A stretch of 64,000 bases of DNA from Yeosuana aquiaggeris (GTDB taxonomy: Bacteria; Bacteroidota; Bacteroidia; Flavobacteriales; Flavobacteriaceae). The position numbers and the translations under genes were made by a program. The notes under the pieces are model-generated. The model had not been told where the DNA came from and made no database searches. It saw only the letters and a program-made list of their open reading frames with translations. The DNA lies in assembly GCF_044003965.1 (NCBI RefSeq), contig NZ_JBAWKC010000004.1, forward strand, positions 1-64,000. The letters are read 5' to 3'. The stretch's first letter is position 1, and every line of letters begins with the position of its first letter. Shown in pieces: positions 53,690 through 63,000 of this stretch.

Positions 53690-55303
53690 ATGAAAGAATC
53701 AACCCTCTTGAAAAAGTATGGTTTAAAAGATGTTAGTGCACATTGGAATTTATCACCTGAAGAACTTCAACGAATTACCGTTGCAAAAAATATGGGTAAA
53801 GAAACTTCCAACGGTACACTCGCTATCAATACCGGAAAATTCACAGGCAGATCTCCACAAGACCGTTTTATAGTGAAGGATAATTACACTGCAGATAAAG
53901 TATGGTGGGGAAAGGTAAACAAACCTGTGTCTTCTGAAAATTTTGATAAACTACAAAAGGAAGTTATAAGTTACCTTTCTGGAAAAGAACTTTACGTAAG
54001 AGATGGTTATGTTTGTGCTGATCCAAGATATAAAACGAATATAAGAACCATTACAGAATTCCCCTGGTCTAATTTATTTGTTTTCAACATGTTTTTAAGA
54101 CCTGACAAGGCAGAATTAGAGAACTTTAATGAAGAATGGTTAGTACTTTGTGCTCCAGGTTATGTGGCTCAAAACCCAAGTGAATACGGTATTCGTCAAG
54201 GCAATTTTTCAATCATCAACTTTACTAAAAAAATAGCCTTAGTTGGTGGGTCTGCTTATACAGGCGAAATAAAAAAAGGTATTTTTTCTGCTTTAAATAT
54301 GATCTTACCCGTTGAAAAAAATGTGTTACCAATGCATTGCTCTGCTAATGTCGGTGAAGATGGAGATACTGCTATTTTCTTTGGGTTATCAGGAACTGGG
54401 AAAACAACGCTTTCAGCAGATCCAAACAGAAAACTTATTGGTGATGATGAACATGGCTGGACCGCCGATAACACTATTTTTAACTTTGAAGGTGGCTGTT
54501 ATGCAAAAGTTATAGATTTAACAGAAGAAAAAGAACCAGATATTTTTAGAGCTATTAAACCAGGTGCTTTACTTGAAAATATAGTTTTTAAAGACAATGG
54601 TGAAGTAGATTATTTAGATAGCAGAATTACACAAAACACCCGTGTAAGTTATCCGATTTATCATATTGATAACATTCAAGAACCTTCATTTGCAAAGAAT
54701 CCAAAAAACATCTTCTTTTTAACTTGTGATGCTTTTGGTGTATTGCCTCCTGTTTCAAAACTGACTCCTGGACAAGCTGCGTATCATTTTATATCCGGAT
54801 ATACTGCAAAAGTGGCCGGAACTGAGGCTGGAATTACCGAACCGGTTCCTTCTTTCTCTGCTTGTTTTGGTGAACCATTTATGCCTTTGCATCCGGCAAA
54901 ATATGCTGAAATGTTAAGTGCAAAAATGCAGGAAGCCGGTGTTAATGTATGGTTAATCAATACGGGCTGGAGCGCCGGACCTTATGGTGTAGGGGCCAGA
55001 ATTAAATTAAAGTATACCAGAGCTATGATTACCGCTATCTTAAAAGGACAGCTCAATGAAGTGGATTATGAACAACACCCAATATTTGGTTTCTTTATGC
55101 CTAAATATTGTCCTAATGTCCCCACTGAAATTTTAGATCCAATGAATACCTGGTTACAAAAAGGCGCTTATATTGGTAAGGCTATTCAATTAGCACATTC
55201 TTTCCACATTAACTTTGAAAAATACGCTAATGAAGCTTCACAACAAATCATGGAAGGTGGCCCGCTAATTGACCAGCACCATCATTTAGAAGAGCATATT
55301 TAA
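53690..55303 (+). CDS. pckA: Phosphoenolpyruvate carboxykinase (ATP)
   Basis: 537 residues, the usual length of the ATP-dependent enzyme. Signatures are GRSPQDRF near residue 53, the metal/substrate region MHCSANVGEDGD, the kinase P-loop GLSGTGKTTLSAD, DDEHGW and FEGGCYAK. It converts oxaloacetate and ATP to PEP, CO2 and ADP in gluconeogenesis and in the reverse fermentative direction. It has a long upstream region with CRP-like palindromes and its own terminator, so it is a separately regulated single gene. Confidence 0.97.
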   Translation: MKESTLLKKYGLKDVSAHWNLSPEELQRITVAKNMGKETSNGTLAINTGKFTGRSPQDRFIVKDNYTADKVWWGKVNKPVSSENFDKLQKEVISYLSGKELYVRDGYVCADPRYKTNIRTITEFPWSNLFVFNMFLRPDKAELENFNEEWLVLCAPGYVAQNPSEYGIRQGNFSIINFTKKIALVGGSAYTGEIKKGIFSALNMILPVEKNVLPMHCSANVGEDGDTAIFFGLSGTGKTTLSADPNRKLIGDDEHGWTADNTIFNFEGGCYAKVIDLTEEKEPDIFRAIKPGALLENIVFKDNGEVDYLDSRITQNTRVSYPIYHIDNIQEPSFAKNPKNIFFLTCDAFGVLPPVSKLTPGQAAYHFISGYTAKVAGTEAGITEPVPSFSACFGEPFMPLHPAKYAEMLSAKMQEAGVNVWLINTGWSAGPYGVGARIKLKYTRAMITAILKGQLNEVDYEQHPIFGFFMPKYCPNVPTEILDPMNTWLQKGAYIGKAIQLAHSFHINFEKYANEASQQIMEGGPLIDQHHHLEEHI

Positions 55304-55322
55304 TTGAATATGAATACTAAGT

Positions 55323-55353
55323 AAAAAAGGAGCCTGAACAGGCTCCTTTTTTT
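55323..55353 (+). terminator. pckA terminator
   Basis: GGAGCCT/AGGCTCC stem with a GAAC loop, six A's before and seven T's after, 19 bp past the pckA stop. Confidence 0.9.
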
Positions 55354-55409
55354 ATTCGCCGACGCCAAAAGCCCTTATTCTTAGGGTCATAATCATTATT
55401 TTTTGGAGT

Positions 55410-55440
55410 GTTTGACCACCCATTGTCATTGTTTGTCGAA
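55410..55440 (+). promoter_or_regulatory. 21-bp-period direct repeat upstream of the first lipoprotein gene
   Basis: GTTTGAC at 55410 and GTTTGTC at 55431 start exactly 21 bp apart and lie about 60 bp before the ATG at 55498. The same layout recurs at 57075 before the fourth lipoprotein gene. The spacing equals two helical turns, as in LytTR-type regulator sites. A LytTR regulator is encoded 3.4 kb downstream in the same cluster. Confidence 0.5.
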
Positions 55441-55497
55441 ATTTATTGTATTCAAATTAATTATAAGCTTGATTTAATAACATTAAACACACATAAA

Positions 55498-55866
55498 ATG
55501 ACACGTTTAACTCTTCTCCTATTTGTAATTATCGTTTTAGGCTGTAAACCTAATGATGAAAAAAGTGACCTAATTCTTGGAACTTGGGACTGTATTTCTG
55601 TTTTTGATTTTGAAACTCAGGAAATATCACAAGCTCCAAGCGGAGAAAAGTTCATCGCTGAATTTAAATCAGATTCACTTTACTTAAGAAGTATTGATAA
55701 TAATACTGAGTATGATGCAGAAATATATGCCTGGCAGATTAAAGAAGACTCTTTGTTTTTAGATGAATTAGGCTCCATTTATATAAAAGAATTATCCAAG
55801 AATAATCTTATAGTTGAACATGAGCTTTTTGGGAAACAACGCTTAACGTTTATAAAAATAAAATAA
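55498..55866 (+). CDS. Lipocalin-like lipoprotein, function unknown
   Basis: 122 residues from the ATG at 55498, chosen because it opens a lipoprotein leader (MTRLTLLLFVIIVLGCKPND, Cys at 16). An upstream in-frame ATG at 55408 would add an unlikely extension over the repeat element. The mature part starts LILGTWDCISVFDFE and ends KQRLTFIKIK, the pattern of small lipocalin-like domains in Bacteroidota. It is the first of four lipoproteins leading to a LytS/LytTR pair and has a direct-repeat element upstream. The ligand is unknown. Confidence 0.75.
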   Translation: MTRLTLLLFVIIVLGCKPNDEKSDLILGTWDCISVFDFETQEISQAPSGEKFIAEFKSDSLYLRSIDNNTEYDAEIYAWQIKEDSLFLDELGSIYIKELSKNNLIVEHELFGKQRLTFIKIK

Positions 55867-55876
55867 TTATAAAACC

Positions 55877-56488
55877 ATGAATATTGCTGATTTCAATAGG
55901 GTAATCATTTATTTTGTGATATTAAGTTTCACTTTAGGTTGCGGCTCTTTTCCTAGAAGAACAGTACCCAAGTACGACCTTAATAAAAACAACATTAATG
56001 CTTTAAATGGAAAATATACTATTAAAGCTATTTATTCTGGACCGACAAAAGACACAACTTCTGCTTGGAATTTCTCAGATTCAGATTTAGAAATTTATCC
56101 AACTTTTTTTGATGAACTTAACAATAGCCTTTTTGTAAAAAGCATAAAAAAAGATACCACTAAGATTTATACTTTTTTCTTAAAAATTTTAAGTACAAAA
56201 AAAATGGAATTTAATTATTTTGAAGATGATAGTATTATCAAACAAAATACGATAAAGTATAGATTAAAAGATGATGGTTATGTCTACTTAAAATACAAGA
56301 ATTTCAAAATAATAGGTATTCCATATGTATTTGGAGGTTTCAACACAAAAAGAAACCGTATTACCTTAAATAAAGACACCAATTTACTTTTTGAAACTTC
56401 AGAATTTAAAAGCGGAGGTTTGTTCTTACTTATGATTAATCCCTATTCTAAGATGAAATATGAAAAAATATATCAACGCATAGAATAA
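55877..56488 (+). CDS. Lipoprotein of unknown function
   Basis: 203 residues. The signal has a lipobox (ILSFTLGC, Cys near residue 22). The mature domain is beta-rich (ALNGKYTIKAIYSG, then IYPTFFDELNN, YRLKDDGYVYLKYKNFKIIG and VFGGFNTKRNRITL) and may be a lipocalin-like barrel. It starts 10 nt after the preceding lipoprotein and is in its transcript. No family is recognised. Confidence 0.75.
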   Translation: MNIADFNRVIIYFVILSFTLGCGSFPRRTVPKYDLNKNNINALNGKYTIKAIYSGPTKDTTSAWNFSDSDLEIYPTFFDELNNSLFVKSIKKDTTKIYTFFLKILSTKKMEFNYFEDDSIIKQNTIKYRLKDDGYVYLKYKNFKIIGIPYVFGGFNTKRNRITLNKDTNLLFETSEFKSGGLFLLMINPYSKMKYEKIYQRIE

Positions 56489-56564
56489 TTTTTATGTTTA
56501 AGCTACAGTATATAAAAATTTTAAGAAACTTATTTACTTTTCTTTGACATCTACTTGTTGATTG

Positions 56565-56579
56565 TAAATAATTAAATTT
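56565..56579 (+). repeat. Leader sequence shared with the fourth lipoprotein gene
   Basis: TAAATAATTAAATTT occurs identically at 56565-56579 and 57149-57163. Both copies lie just upstream of a lipoprotein start and are followed by TATCATGAAA. It may be a common translation or promoter element or a trace of duplication. TTTGACA at 56543 gives a single copy of the repeat half site. Confidence 0.5.
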
Positions 56580-56584
56580 ATATC

Positions 56585-56980
56585 ATGAAAGCAACTTTAC
56601 TATTTATATTAATTATTTTATTCATGGCATGCGCATCGCCCAATGGTGAAATAGAAATTCCTATTCTTGTATTTAATAAAAGCATAAATAAATTATCCCC
56701 TAATGTGGCATCACATAAAGATAAAGACGTTGAAATATTAAGTAGTGATTTTGAAAATGGAAGCAGAATAGTCTATTCATGTATCATTTATAGAATGGAC
56801 AATGGCGTATTAAAAGGTTATCAGGCTCATATAAGTTTTTTAAACAATTATAATAAAGCAAAGTATGAATGGGTTAATGATTCTACTGTGACCGTTAGTT
56901 TTAATAACAAATTTAGTATTTCAGAAAAACATACCATAATGGGATATGGAAGCACAACTTTGTTACATTGGGATGATTAA
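56585..56980 (+). CDS. Small lipoprotein of unknown function
   Basis: 131 residues. Lipoprotein leader MKATLLFILIILFMAC (Cys at 16). The mature part is beta-rich and polar (VASHKDKDVEILSSDFENGSRIVYSCIIYRMDNG), with a C-terminal segment SISEKHTIMGYGSTTLLHWDD. No domain is recognised. It lies 96 bp after the second lipoprotein and 190 bp before the fourth, so it may have its own promoter. Confidence 0.7.
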   Translation: MKATLLFILIILFMACASPNGEIEIPILVFNKSINKLSPNVASHKDKDVEILSSDFENGSRIVYSCIIYRMDNGVLKGYQAHISFLNNYNKAKYEWVNDSTVTVSFNNKFSISEKHTIMGYGSTTLLHWDD

Positions 56981-57074
56981 GAAATACTTTGTTTCTTAAT
57001 GATGTAGTTACTATGTGCCTGAATAAAAGAAACGTTTTATGTCTATTTTAATTACATTATATACAAAACCATTC

Positions 57075-57105
57075 AGGGTTTGACTACTCACCATAAGGGT
57101 TTGAC
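57075..57105 (+). promoter_or_regulatory. Perfect 10-bp direct repeat, 21-bp period, upstream of the lipoprotein-LytS-LytTR operon
   Basis: AGGGTTTGAC occurs at 57075-57084 and again at 57096-57105, separated by 11 nt. Repeat length and period match those known for LytTR-family sites such as AgrA boxes. It lies 65 bp before the ATG at 57171. A related pair lies upstream of the first lipoprotein gene. Probably the autoregulatory site of the LytTR regulator encoded in the same operon. Confidence 0.55.
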
Positions 57106-57170
57106 GAAAATATTTGAAATTAATCATACTACAGCCTTACTTAGCCTTTAAATAATTAAATTTGAATATC

Positions 57171-57848
57171 ATGAAAACTTTCAAACCCAGACTCATCATT
57201 TTAGCATTGTTGTTTTTTATAATAAACGGTTGTGTTGTAAAATCTTTATTTCCTTTTTATACGAGCAACTCTATTGTTTTTGAAAAAAAATTTATCGGTA
57301 ACTGGATTGATACTGAATATGCTAAATGGAACATTCAACCTTTCCAAGAAGTGATTTTAAAAGAAAATAAAAAAGCCAGCCCCTCTGAGCTTGATGACGA
57401 GCAATTTGCTCTATATAATAAGTATGAAAAAGCATATGTGGTCTATTTTGAAAAAGACAGCACAAAATCTAGTTTTTTGGCAATGGCTTTTAAAATTAAC
57501 AATCAGTTATTTCTTGATGTCACCCCTATTGAAGACAAGGAAATTGACGATTTAAAAAATAATTTATTATATAAAATTCATTTAATTGGCACTCATACTT
57601 TGGCAAAGTTTGATATACTAAATGATAATCAAATAGATATTAACTGGTTTTCTTCTGAAAAGTTAGAGAAACTTCTAAAAGAAAATAGAATAAAAATTAA
57701 ACATGAAAAGGTCGGGTTTTGGGAGACTATTTTATTAACCGCCTCTTCAGAAGAATTGGAAAAATTCATAAAAAAATATATGGATTCTAAAGATGAAGAC
57801 AAGTGGAAAACGGATGTAGAGTTTAATTTAACAAGAGTTAATGACTAA
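57171..57848 (+). CDS. Lipoprotein coupled to the LytS kinase
   Basis: 225 residues from the ATG at 57171 (a TTG three codons upstream is rejected). Lipoprotein leader with lipobox ALLFFIINGC (Cys near residue 21), then VVKSLFPFYTSNSIVFEKKFIGNW, a start I recall from other Bacteroidota lipoproteins of unknown function. The rest is rich in Lys/Glu/Asp with a lipocalin-like IGNWIDTEYAKWNI opening. Its 3' end overlaps the kinase gene by 8 nt, so production is tightly linked and it is a candidate accessory sensor for the kinase. Confidence 0.8.
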   Translation: MKTFKPRLIILALLFFIINGCVVKSLFPFYTSNSIVFEKKFIGNWIDTEYAKWNIQPFQEVILKENKKASPSELDDEQFALYNKYEKAYVVYFEKDSTKSSFLAMAFKINNQLFLDVTPIEDKEIDDLKNNLLYKIHLIGTHTLAKFDILNDNQIDINWFSSEKLEKLLKENRIKIKHEKVGFWETILLTASSEELEKFIKKYMDSKDEDKWKTDVEFNLTRVND

Positions 57849-58893
57849 TCGAAACCCACATTTAATCCAAGGCAATAACCACAATACACTCTTATTTAAC
57901 AGTGTTTTGTGGATTTGCTCTTTTACTATATTGCTGTTCATTTTTTCTGAAGACAATAGTCCTAAAAAAATTGATTTTATATATACTATTAGTTTTTTAG
58001 CCACCATCATAATTCCAGTACTTTTAAACTTATACATTCTTATTCCGCTATTTTTAAAAACAGAAAAATACATACTGTTCGTAATTACTTTTGTTTTAAC
58101 TATCATTGTGTTTACACAGCTTAATGTATGGTTCTTTGATTATTTTATAGATTATTTATTTCCAGATTATTTCTTTATATCCTATCATTCAAATTCTAAA
58201 TTAATTACTATTTTCAGTATCTTTTTGTTAGGAACTACTTTAATAAAATTATCAATGGACTGGTTCTATTTTAATAAACAAGAGAACTTAGAATTAAAAC
58301 TAAAGAACCAAAAAATTGAAATGCAACTCTCATTGTTGAGATCACAAATCAATCCTCATTTTTTATTTAATTCTCTTAATGTCATTTATGCTTTAGCACT
58401 TGAAAAGAAAGAAGAAACAAAAGATGCCATCGTGCAATTATCTGATATTTTAAGGTATGTTATTTATGATTCCAATACGCAACGCGTGTCTTTGAAAGAT
58501 GAAATTGAACTATTAAAAAATTATATCGCATTTCAAAGATTCAGACATCTGGACACTGGAAATGTGACTTTTAATTATTCAACTGATGATACTAATTTTC
58601 TCATCTATCCTATGTTATTATTACCTTTAGTTGAAAACAGTTTTAAATACGGTATTAAGGGCGATATAAACCATACTTTTATAAATATAACGCTCAATCA
58701 AAAAGAAGAGGTTTTTTATTTTAAAATCGAAAATAATTATTCTGATAATCAAAATGAATCCAGTGAACATTCTGGTGTAGGTAATGAAAATATAAAAAAA
58801 AATCTGGAAATTGTATACCCCAATTTGCATGAATTTGAAATTATTAAAACGGAATCTACCTTTAAGGTTCACTTAAAATTAATTCAAAAATGA
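57841..58893 (+). CDS. LytS family sensor histidine kinase
   Basis: 350 residues. Four membrane segments (about 20-36, 46-70, 78-98, 120-138) without a large periplasmic domain are followed by a coiled-coil linker (ENLELKLKNQKIEMQL). The His_kinase domain carries SQINPHFLFNSLN with the phosphorylatable His173, and the HATPase domain carries LPLVENSFKYGI (N box) and a short GVGNENIKKNL G box. It phosphorylates the LytTR regulator encoded next, with which it shares a 4-nt overlap (ATGA). The small sensory region makes an external partner, such as the coupled lipoprotein, plausible. Confidence 0.93.
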   Translation: MTNRNPHLIQGNNHNTLLFNSVLWICSFTILLFIFSEDNSPKKIDFIYTISFLATIIIPVLLNLYILIPLFLKTEKYILFVITFVLTIIVFTQLNVWFFDYFIDYLFPDYFFISYHSNSKLITIFSIFLLGTTLIKLSMDWFYFNKQENLELKLKNQKIEMQLSLLRSQINPHFLFNSLNVIYALALEKKEETKDAIVQLSDILRYVIYDSNTQRVSLKDEIELLKNYIAFQRFRHLDTGNVTFNYSTDDTNFLIYPMLLLPLVENSFKYGIKGDINHTFINITLNQKEEVFYFKIENNYSDNQNESSEHSGVGNENIKKNLEIVYPNLHEFEIIKTESTFKVHLKLIQK

Positions 58894-59594
58894 CGCTTCG
58901 CTGCTTAATTATTGACGATGAGCCCTCTTCACAACTGGTATTAAAAACTTTTATAGCAGATGTGGGTTTTCTGGAGTTATGTGGGATCGCCAATAATGCT
59001 GTTGAAGCGATGAATCTATTACAAGATCATACTGATATTGACCTCCTTTTTTTAGACATCAATATGCCTAAAATATCTGGGTTAACTTTTTATAAATCCC
59101 TTCAAAACCCACCTCATGTAATTTTTACAACGGCTTATTCACAATATGCTATAGAAGGTTTTGAAGTTAATGCTATTGATTATTTACTAAAACCTTTTTC
59201 GTTCGATCGCTTTTTTAAAGCGGTTAATAAGGTTATTGAAAATCAAAGTGGAAAGGAATTAAAAAATCATGAAGACTCCTTCATTTTAATTAAATCCAGT
59301 AAAACTCTGCATAAAGTTAATCCCAACGACATTCTGTTTATTGAGGCATTAGGCGATTATGTCAAGGTTCATTTAGAGACCTCTTATATTTTGACCAATA
59401 ATACCTTTAGCTCTGTTTTAGAATCTCTCCCGGAGTTAATGTTTATTCGAACACATAAATCATTTGCTATAAATTTTGCGAAAATGAATAGTGTAGAGGG
59501 CAATTTAATTACTATAAATCATCATAAAATTCCTATAGGACAAAAATACAAAGCAGCATTCCTCAGTATGATTAATACAGGAAAAAAACTATAG
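58890..59594 (+). CDS. LytTR family response regulator
   Basis: 234 residues. Receiver domain 1-120 with acidic pocket LIIDDEPSS, phosphoacceptor Asp56 in DLLFLDINMPKISG, Thr in TTAYSQYAIEGF and Lys in YLLKPF. LytTR DNA-binding domain about 130-232 (FILIKSSKTLHKVNPNDILFIEALGDYVKVHL, then FIRTHKSFAINFAKMN). LytTR proteins bind paired short direct repeats with a period near 21 bp; two such pairs lie upstream in the same cluster. No terminator hairpin is obvious after it. Confidence 0.94.
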   Translation: MTLRCLIIDDEPSSQLVLKTFIADVGFLELCGIANNAVEAMNLLQDHTDIDLLFLDINMPKISGLTFYKSLQNPPHVIFTTAYSQYAIEGFEVNAIDYLLKPFSFDRFFKAVNKVIENQSGKELKNHEDSFILIKSSKTLHKVNPNDILFIEALGDYVKVHLETSYILTNNTFSSVLESLPELMFIRTHKSFAINFAKMNSVEGNLITINHHKIPIGQKYKAAFLSMINTGKKL

Positions 59595-59644
59595 AGAACT
59601 CATTATAAATCTGTATAAAGAAAAAAAATAAAAATCACCTACAA

Positions 59645-59755
59645 TTAATCATTTCTTTCAGCTTTTTCAAAAGCTTTGATGGCAGCAATAGCCCAAATAG
59701 CTACACAAACAGCGACAAAAATTGAAAACCAAAATATAACTTCGTTACCGCTCAT
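59645..59755 (-). CDS. Very small single-pass membrane protein downstream of CcsBA
   Basis: 36 residues: MSGNEVIFWFSIFVAVCVAI begins a single membrane helix, ending in the charged tail KAFEKAERND. Its start overlaps the end of the 61-residue gene by 11 nt, so it is co-translated with it. The size and topology resemble small accessory subunits (CcmD/CcoQ-like), but the sequence does not prove membership. Confidence 0.6.
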   Translation of the reverse strand: MSGNEVIFWFSIFVAVCVAIWAIAAIKAFEKAERND

Positions 59756-59930
59756 TTTTTATAAGTTTTATGTAAATCATTACCCCTAAAAGTGTAGGAG
59801 CCCATAAGCCTATAAATATGCCATGCATTTGATCACCGGTTAAAAACAAAACTTCTGCTACAACAATGATAAATACACAGAGTAATAGCATTAAGAAATT
59901 AGAAAGACCTAATTTTTTTATTAAATTCAT
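59745..59930 (-). CDS. Small membrane protein downstream of CcsBA
   Basis: 61 residues with two hydrophobic helices (about 12-31 and 38-56: FLMLLLCVFIIVVAEVLFLTG, GIFIGLWAPTLLGVMIYI). I recall near-identical proteins in other flavobacteria without a function. It lies 124 nt after CcsBA on the same strand, with a 15-bp inverted repeat in between, and overlaps the next tiny gene by 11 nt. Confidence 0.75.
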   Translation of the reverse strand: MNLIKKLGLSNFLMLLLCVFIIVVAEVLFLTGDQMHGIFIGLWAPTLLGVMIYIKLIKNER

Positions 59931-59965
59931 AATTATATGATTTTGAGGTTAATTTATAAAAAACA

Positions 59966-60014
59966 CTTATTAGTTCAAAACATTTTCACAATAAAAATAT
60001 TTTGAACTAATAAG
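59966..60014 (-). repeat. 15-bp perfect inverted repeat between CcsBA and the small membrane genes
   Basis: CTTATTAGTTCAAAA (59966-59980) and TTTTGAACTAATAAG (60000-60014) pair perfectly around a 19-nt loop. On the minus strand the stem is followed by TGTTTTTTA. It may be a terminator or attenuator for ccsBA that sets the ratio of the small downstream genes, or a stability hairpin. The A/T-rich stem and long loop are not those of a classic terminator. Confidence 0.7.
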
Positions 60015-60053
60015 AAAATTAAGAATTGAAAATCTAAATAATAATTTTAGATT

Positions 60054-63000
60054 TTATTTCTTGAAATACATCGCATATTTTCGATAGGCAAAATATCCAA
60101 CGATTGCTAAAAATGCGATAGCTCCAAAAATAAATTTAATGCTTACAATCTGGTCACCACTTGCATATGAATGCAATCCTGCTAAGTAAAAATTAACTCC
60201 GAAGTAAGTCATCATAATACTTGCAAAGGCAACAACAGCCATCAGGTTGAATAACCATTTACCTCTTAGCCCTGGAATTAAACGCATATGTAATACAAAG
60301 GCATAAATAATAATACTAATAAGTGCCCAAGTTTCTTTTGGATCCCAACCCCAATAGCGACCCCAGCTCTCATTGGCCCACATACCTCCTAAAAAGTTTC
60401 CTATGGTTAACATAACTAAACCTACGGTTAAAGCCATTTCATTTATGATTGTTAATTCATTGATATTTAGCAACATCTTATCTTTATTGTCCTTATTTGT
60501 AAAGATCATTAAAAACAAGGCTACAAAACCAAGAATCATTCCTAAGGTAAACGGTCCGTAACTAGCCACAATAACAGCCACATGTACCATTAACCAGTAA
60601 CTGTTTAAAACGGGTTGTAAATTAGCAATAGCCGGGTCCATCCAGTTCCAATGGGCTACCATTAAAATCATAGCAGTTACAAACGCCGTTGAAGCTATAG
60701 TTAGGTCACTTTTTCTTCCAAAAGCGAGTCCAAAAAACATGGTGGCCCAGGCCACATAAATCATAGATTCATAGGCATCACTCCAGGGTGCATGTCCAGA
60801 AATATACCAGCGTGTTATTAAACCTGCAGTATGCAATAAGAATAACAAAAGAATGATAATCTTAAATAAATTAACTGAGACTTGTATGGCCTTACTTCTA
60901 CTTTTAAATATTTGAATAATCAGCACCACAAATAATAAAGAACCTGCATACATATACCAGCTAAACAGCTTTTTAAATATGTCATATTTATTATATAGCA
61001 CTTCGGTATTAACTTTCTTATCACTTAACATAACAGCCGCTCCATACTGCTTTTGTGTTTTCTTAAAAGCGTCCAATAGTTTATCTGCTTCAGTAAAGTT
61101 TTTTGATTTTTTTGCTTCATTCAAAGCGTACAGGTAAGCACGAAATCCATTATTTATAAAATTACCATACAGAGAATCCTGTATATTAAAGTTTTTTGTT
61201 CTGTATTCTACAGATGAAATCCACTTATTATTTGGATCGTTAGGCACAGGAAAAATTCTAAGCGATTTTCCTTCAACCGTCCCATACATTAAATTAACAC
61301 GTTGATCTGCCTCTTTAAATTCCTTTTGAAAGGCATTAGGCACTTGGGCTTTATAAGCCTCATCTAAATAAGGAGCCAATTTATAGTCCCCCTTTTCACT
61401 GAAGAAATCAGCTAAAGTGGCAAATTTTTCTTCCTTATCTAACCCAATAATCGTGCGAATGGAATCTGCTTTTTTAAGTTTTAAATAAATAATTGGAATG
61501 TTATACCAAAGCATCGGACTTTCCTGCATGGAAAGAAATATTTGATCGGCATTAAATTCTTCATACACATCATTTTTACTTAATTTTCTAAGCATTTCTG
61601 AAGCATACGTATTAACAGGCATCATTCTACCACTAAGATCCTGAATAACCAAACGTCCAAATTTATCAGTATGTTCTTTAGGGGTAATATTAGCGCGTAA
61701 AACCGAGTCCATTTGAACTTTAGTTGGCTTGGAATGGTCGTGACCATCATCTTCAGAATGAACTTGAGAATAGGCATTCAATCCAAATACAATTAATAAA
61801 ACGGATAATAATTTTGCCTTTTTATCTTTTATACTATTCAATTGATTTTCTAAAAATTTAAATCTGGTAGCCTTACTAAACATAATGGCCATTAAACCGA
61901 AGAAAAGCATAAAATACCCAGAATAAGTGACCCAGGTTCCCCAGAAATCATGGTTAACCGAAAGCACAGTTCCTTTTTCATCGGGGTCAAAACTCGATTG
62001 AAAAAAACGATAGCCTTTGTGTTCAAGTATATTATTCATAAAGATCTTATAATCAAAATCACCAGATTCTGGATCTAAAACCGTTACTTTACTAGAATAG
62101 GACGAATAACCACGTTCTGTACCGGGATAACGTTCTGCTTCAAAATCATTTAACTTAATAGAAAAAGGCAATTCAAGAACTTTAGCACCAAATTGCAGAT
62201 AAATATCTAATCCTCCTATTTCAACCTTTTTAAAGCCATTATTTAAACCTTTACCGCCTAGAACACCTACAGTTTTAGTTTCTCCGTTAGTTTCAATTTT
62301 AAATAATAAACCGTCTTCATCAAAAGTATTTATTACTTTAGATTTTTCCACAATACCAATATTTCCTTTAATAACTGGTTTTGGGAGCACCATTTGAAAA
62401 CTTCCAAAAACGTACCTAGATCTTAAATGTAATGGCTGGATACTATCTTTTACCAATTGTCCTTGCGCCATAGTTGCCATGGTCATATACTCACCTTCAA
62501 AAGGTGATTCTATAAAAATACCATCTTCATTATTAGTAATGTTTACAGCTCCTTTGGTAGCCGCATTAAGACTGAATAACACATTATGAATAATCATAAT
62601 CTGCCCTTCTTTTAAAAAATGATTATGAGCACCACCATCACCTGCCTCAACAATTTTTAAATAATTTTCTCCATTTTCATCAGGAATAATATCTTCTTCA
62701 GCCCCTTGAATAAAATCCAATAACTCAATGCTAACCGGTTGTTGATCATATTTTGCACTGATGGAAAATTTATTTTTTAACCTTGGCGAAAAATCAACCT
62801 CTTTTTCAATTGGCAATCTTTGTGCCACACCATCAATTTTATAGTTTCCATCTATGTAGGCTGTTACATATGTTTTTTGTGACAAGAACTTATTTTCAGT
62901 CGCGCCTTCACGAATGGCCATGACGCCTTCAAAACTGGTATATCTTGTGATAAACGCACCTAAAATGATAAAAATAAAAGCTAAATGGAGAGTAAACGTT

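Noticed and set aside
55410..55440. TTTG pairs upstream of the lipoprotein genes as ordinary -33/-7 promoter elements
   Set aside because: The second TTTG is not preceded by TA at the required place, and the 21-bp start-to-start distance is shorter than the ~27 bp expected between the TTTG of -33 and the TTTG of TAnnTTTG.
57828..58106. 92-codon open frame on the minus strand
   Set aside because: Antisense across the lipoprotein/LytS junction, where both sense genes are clearly real.
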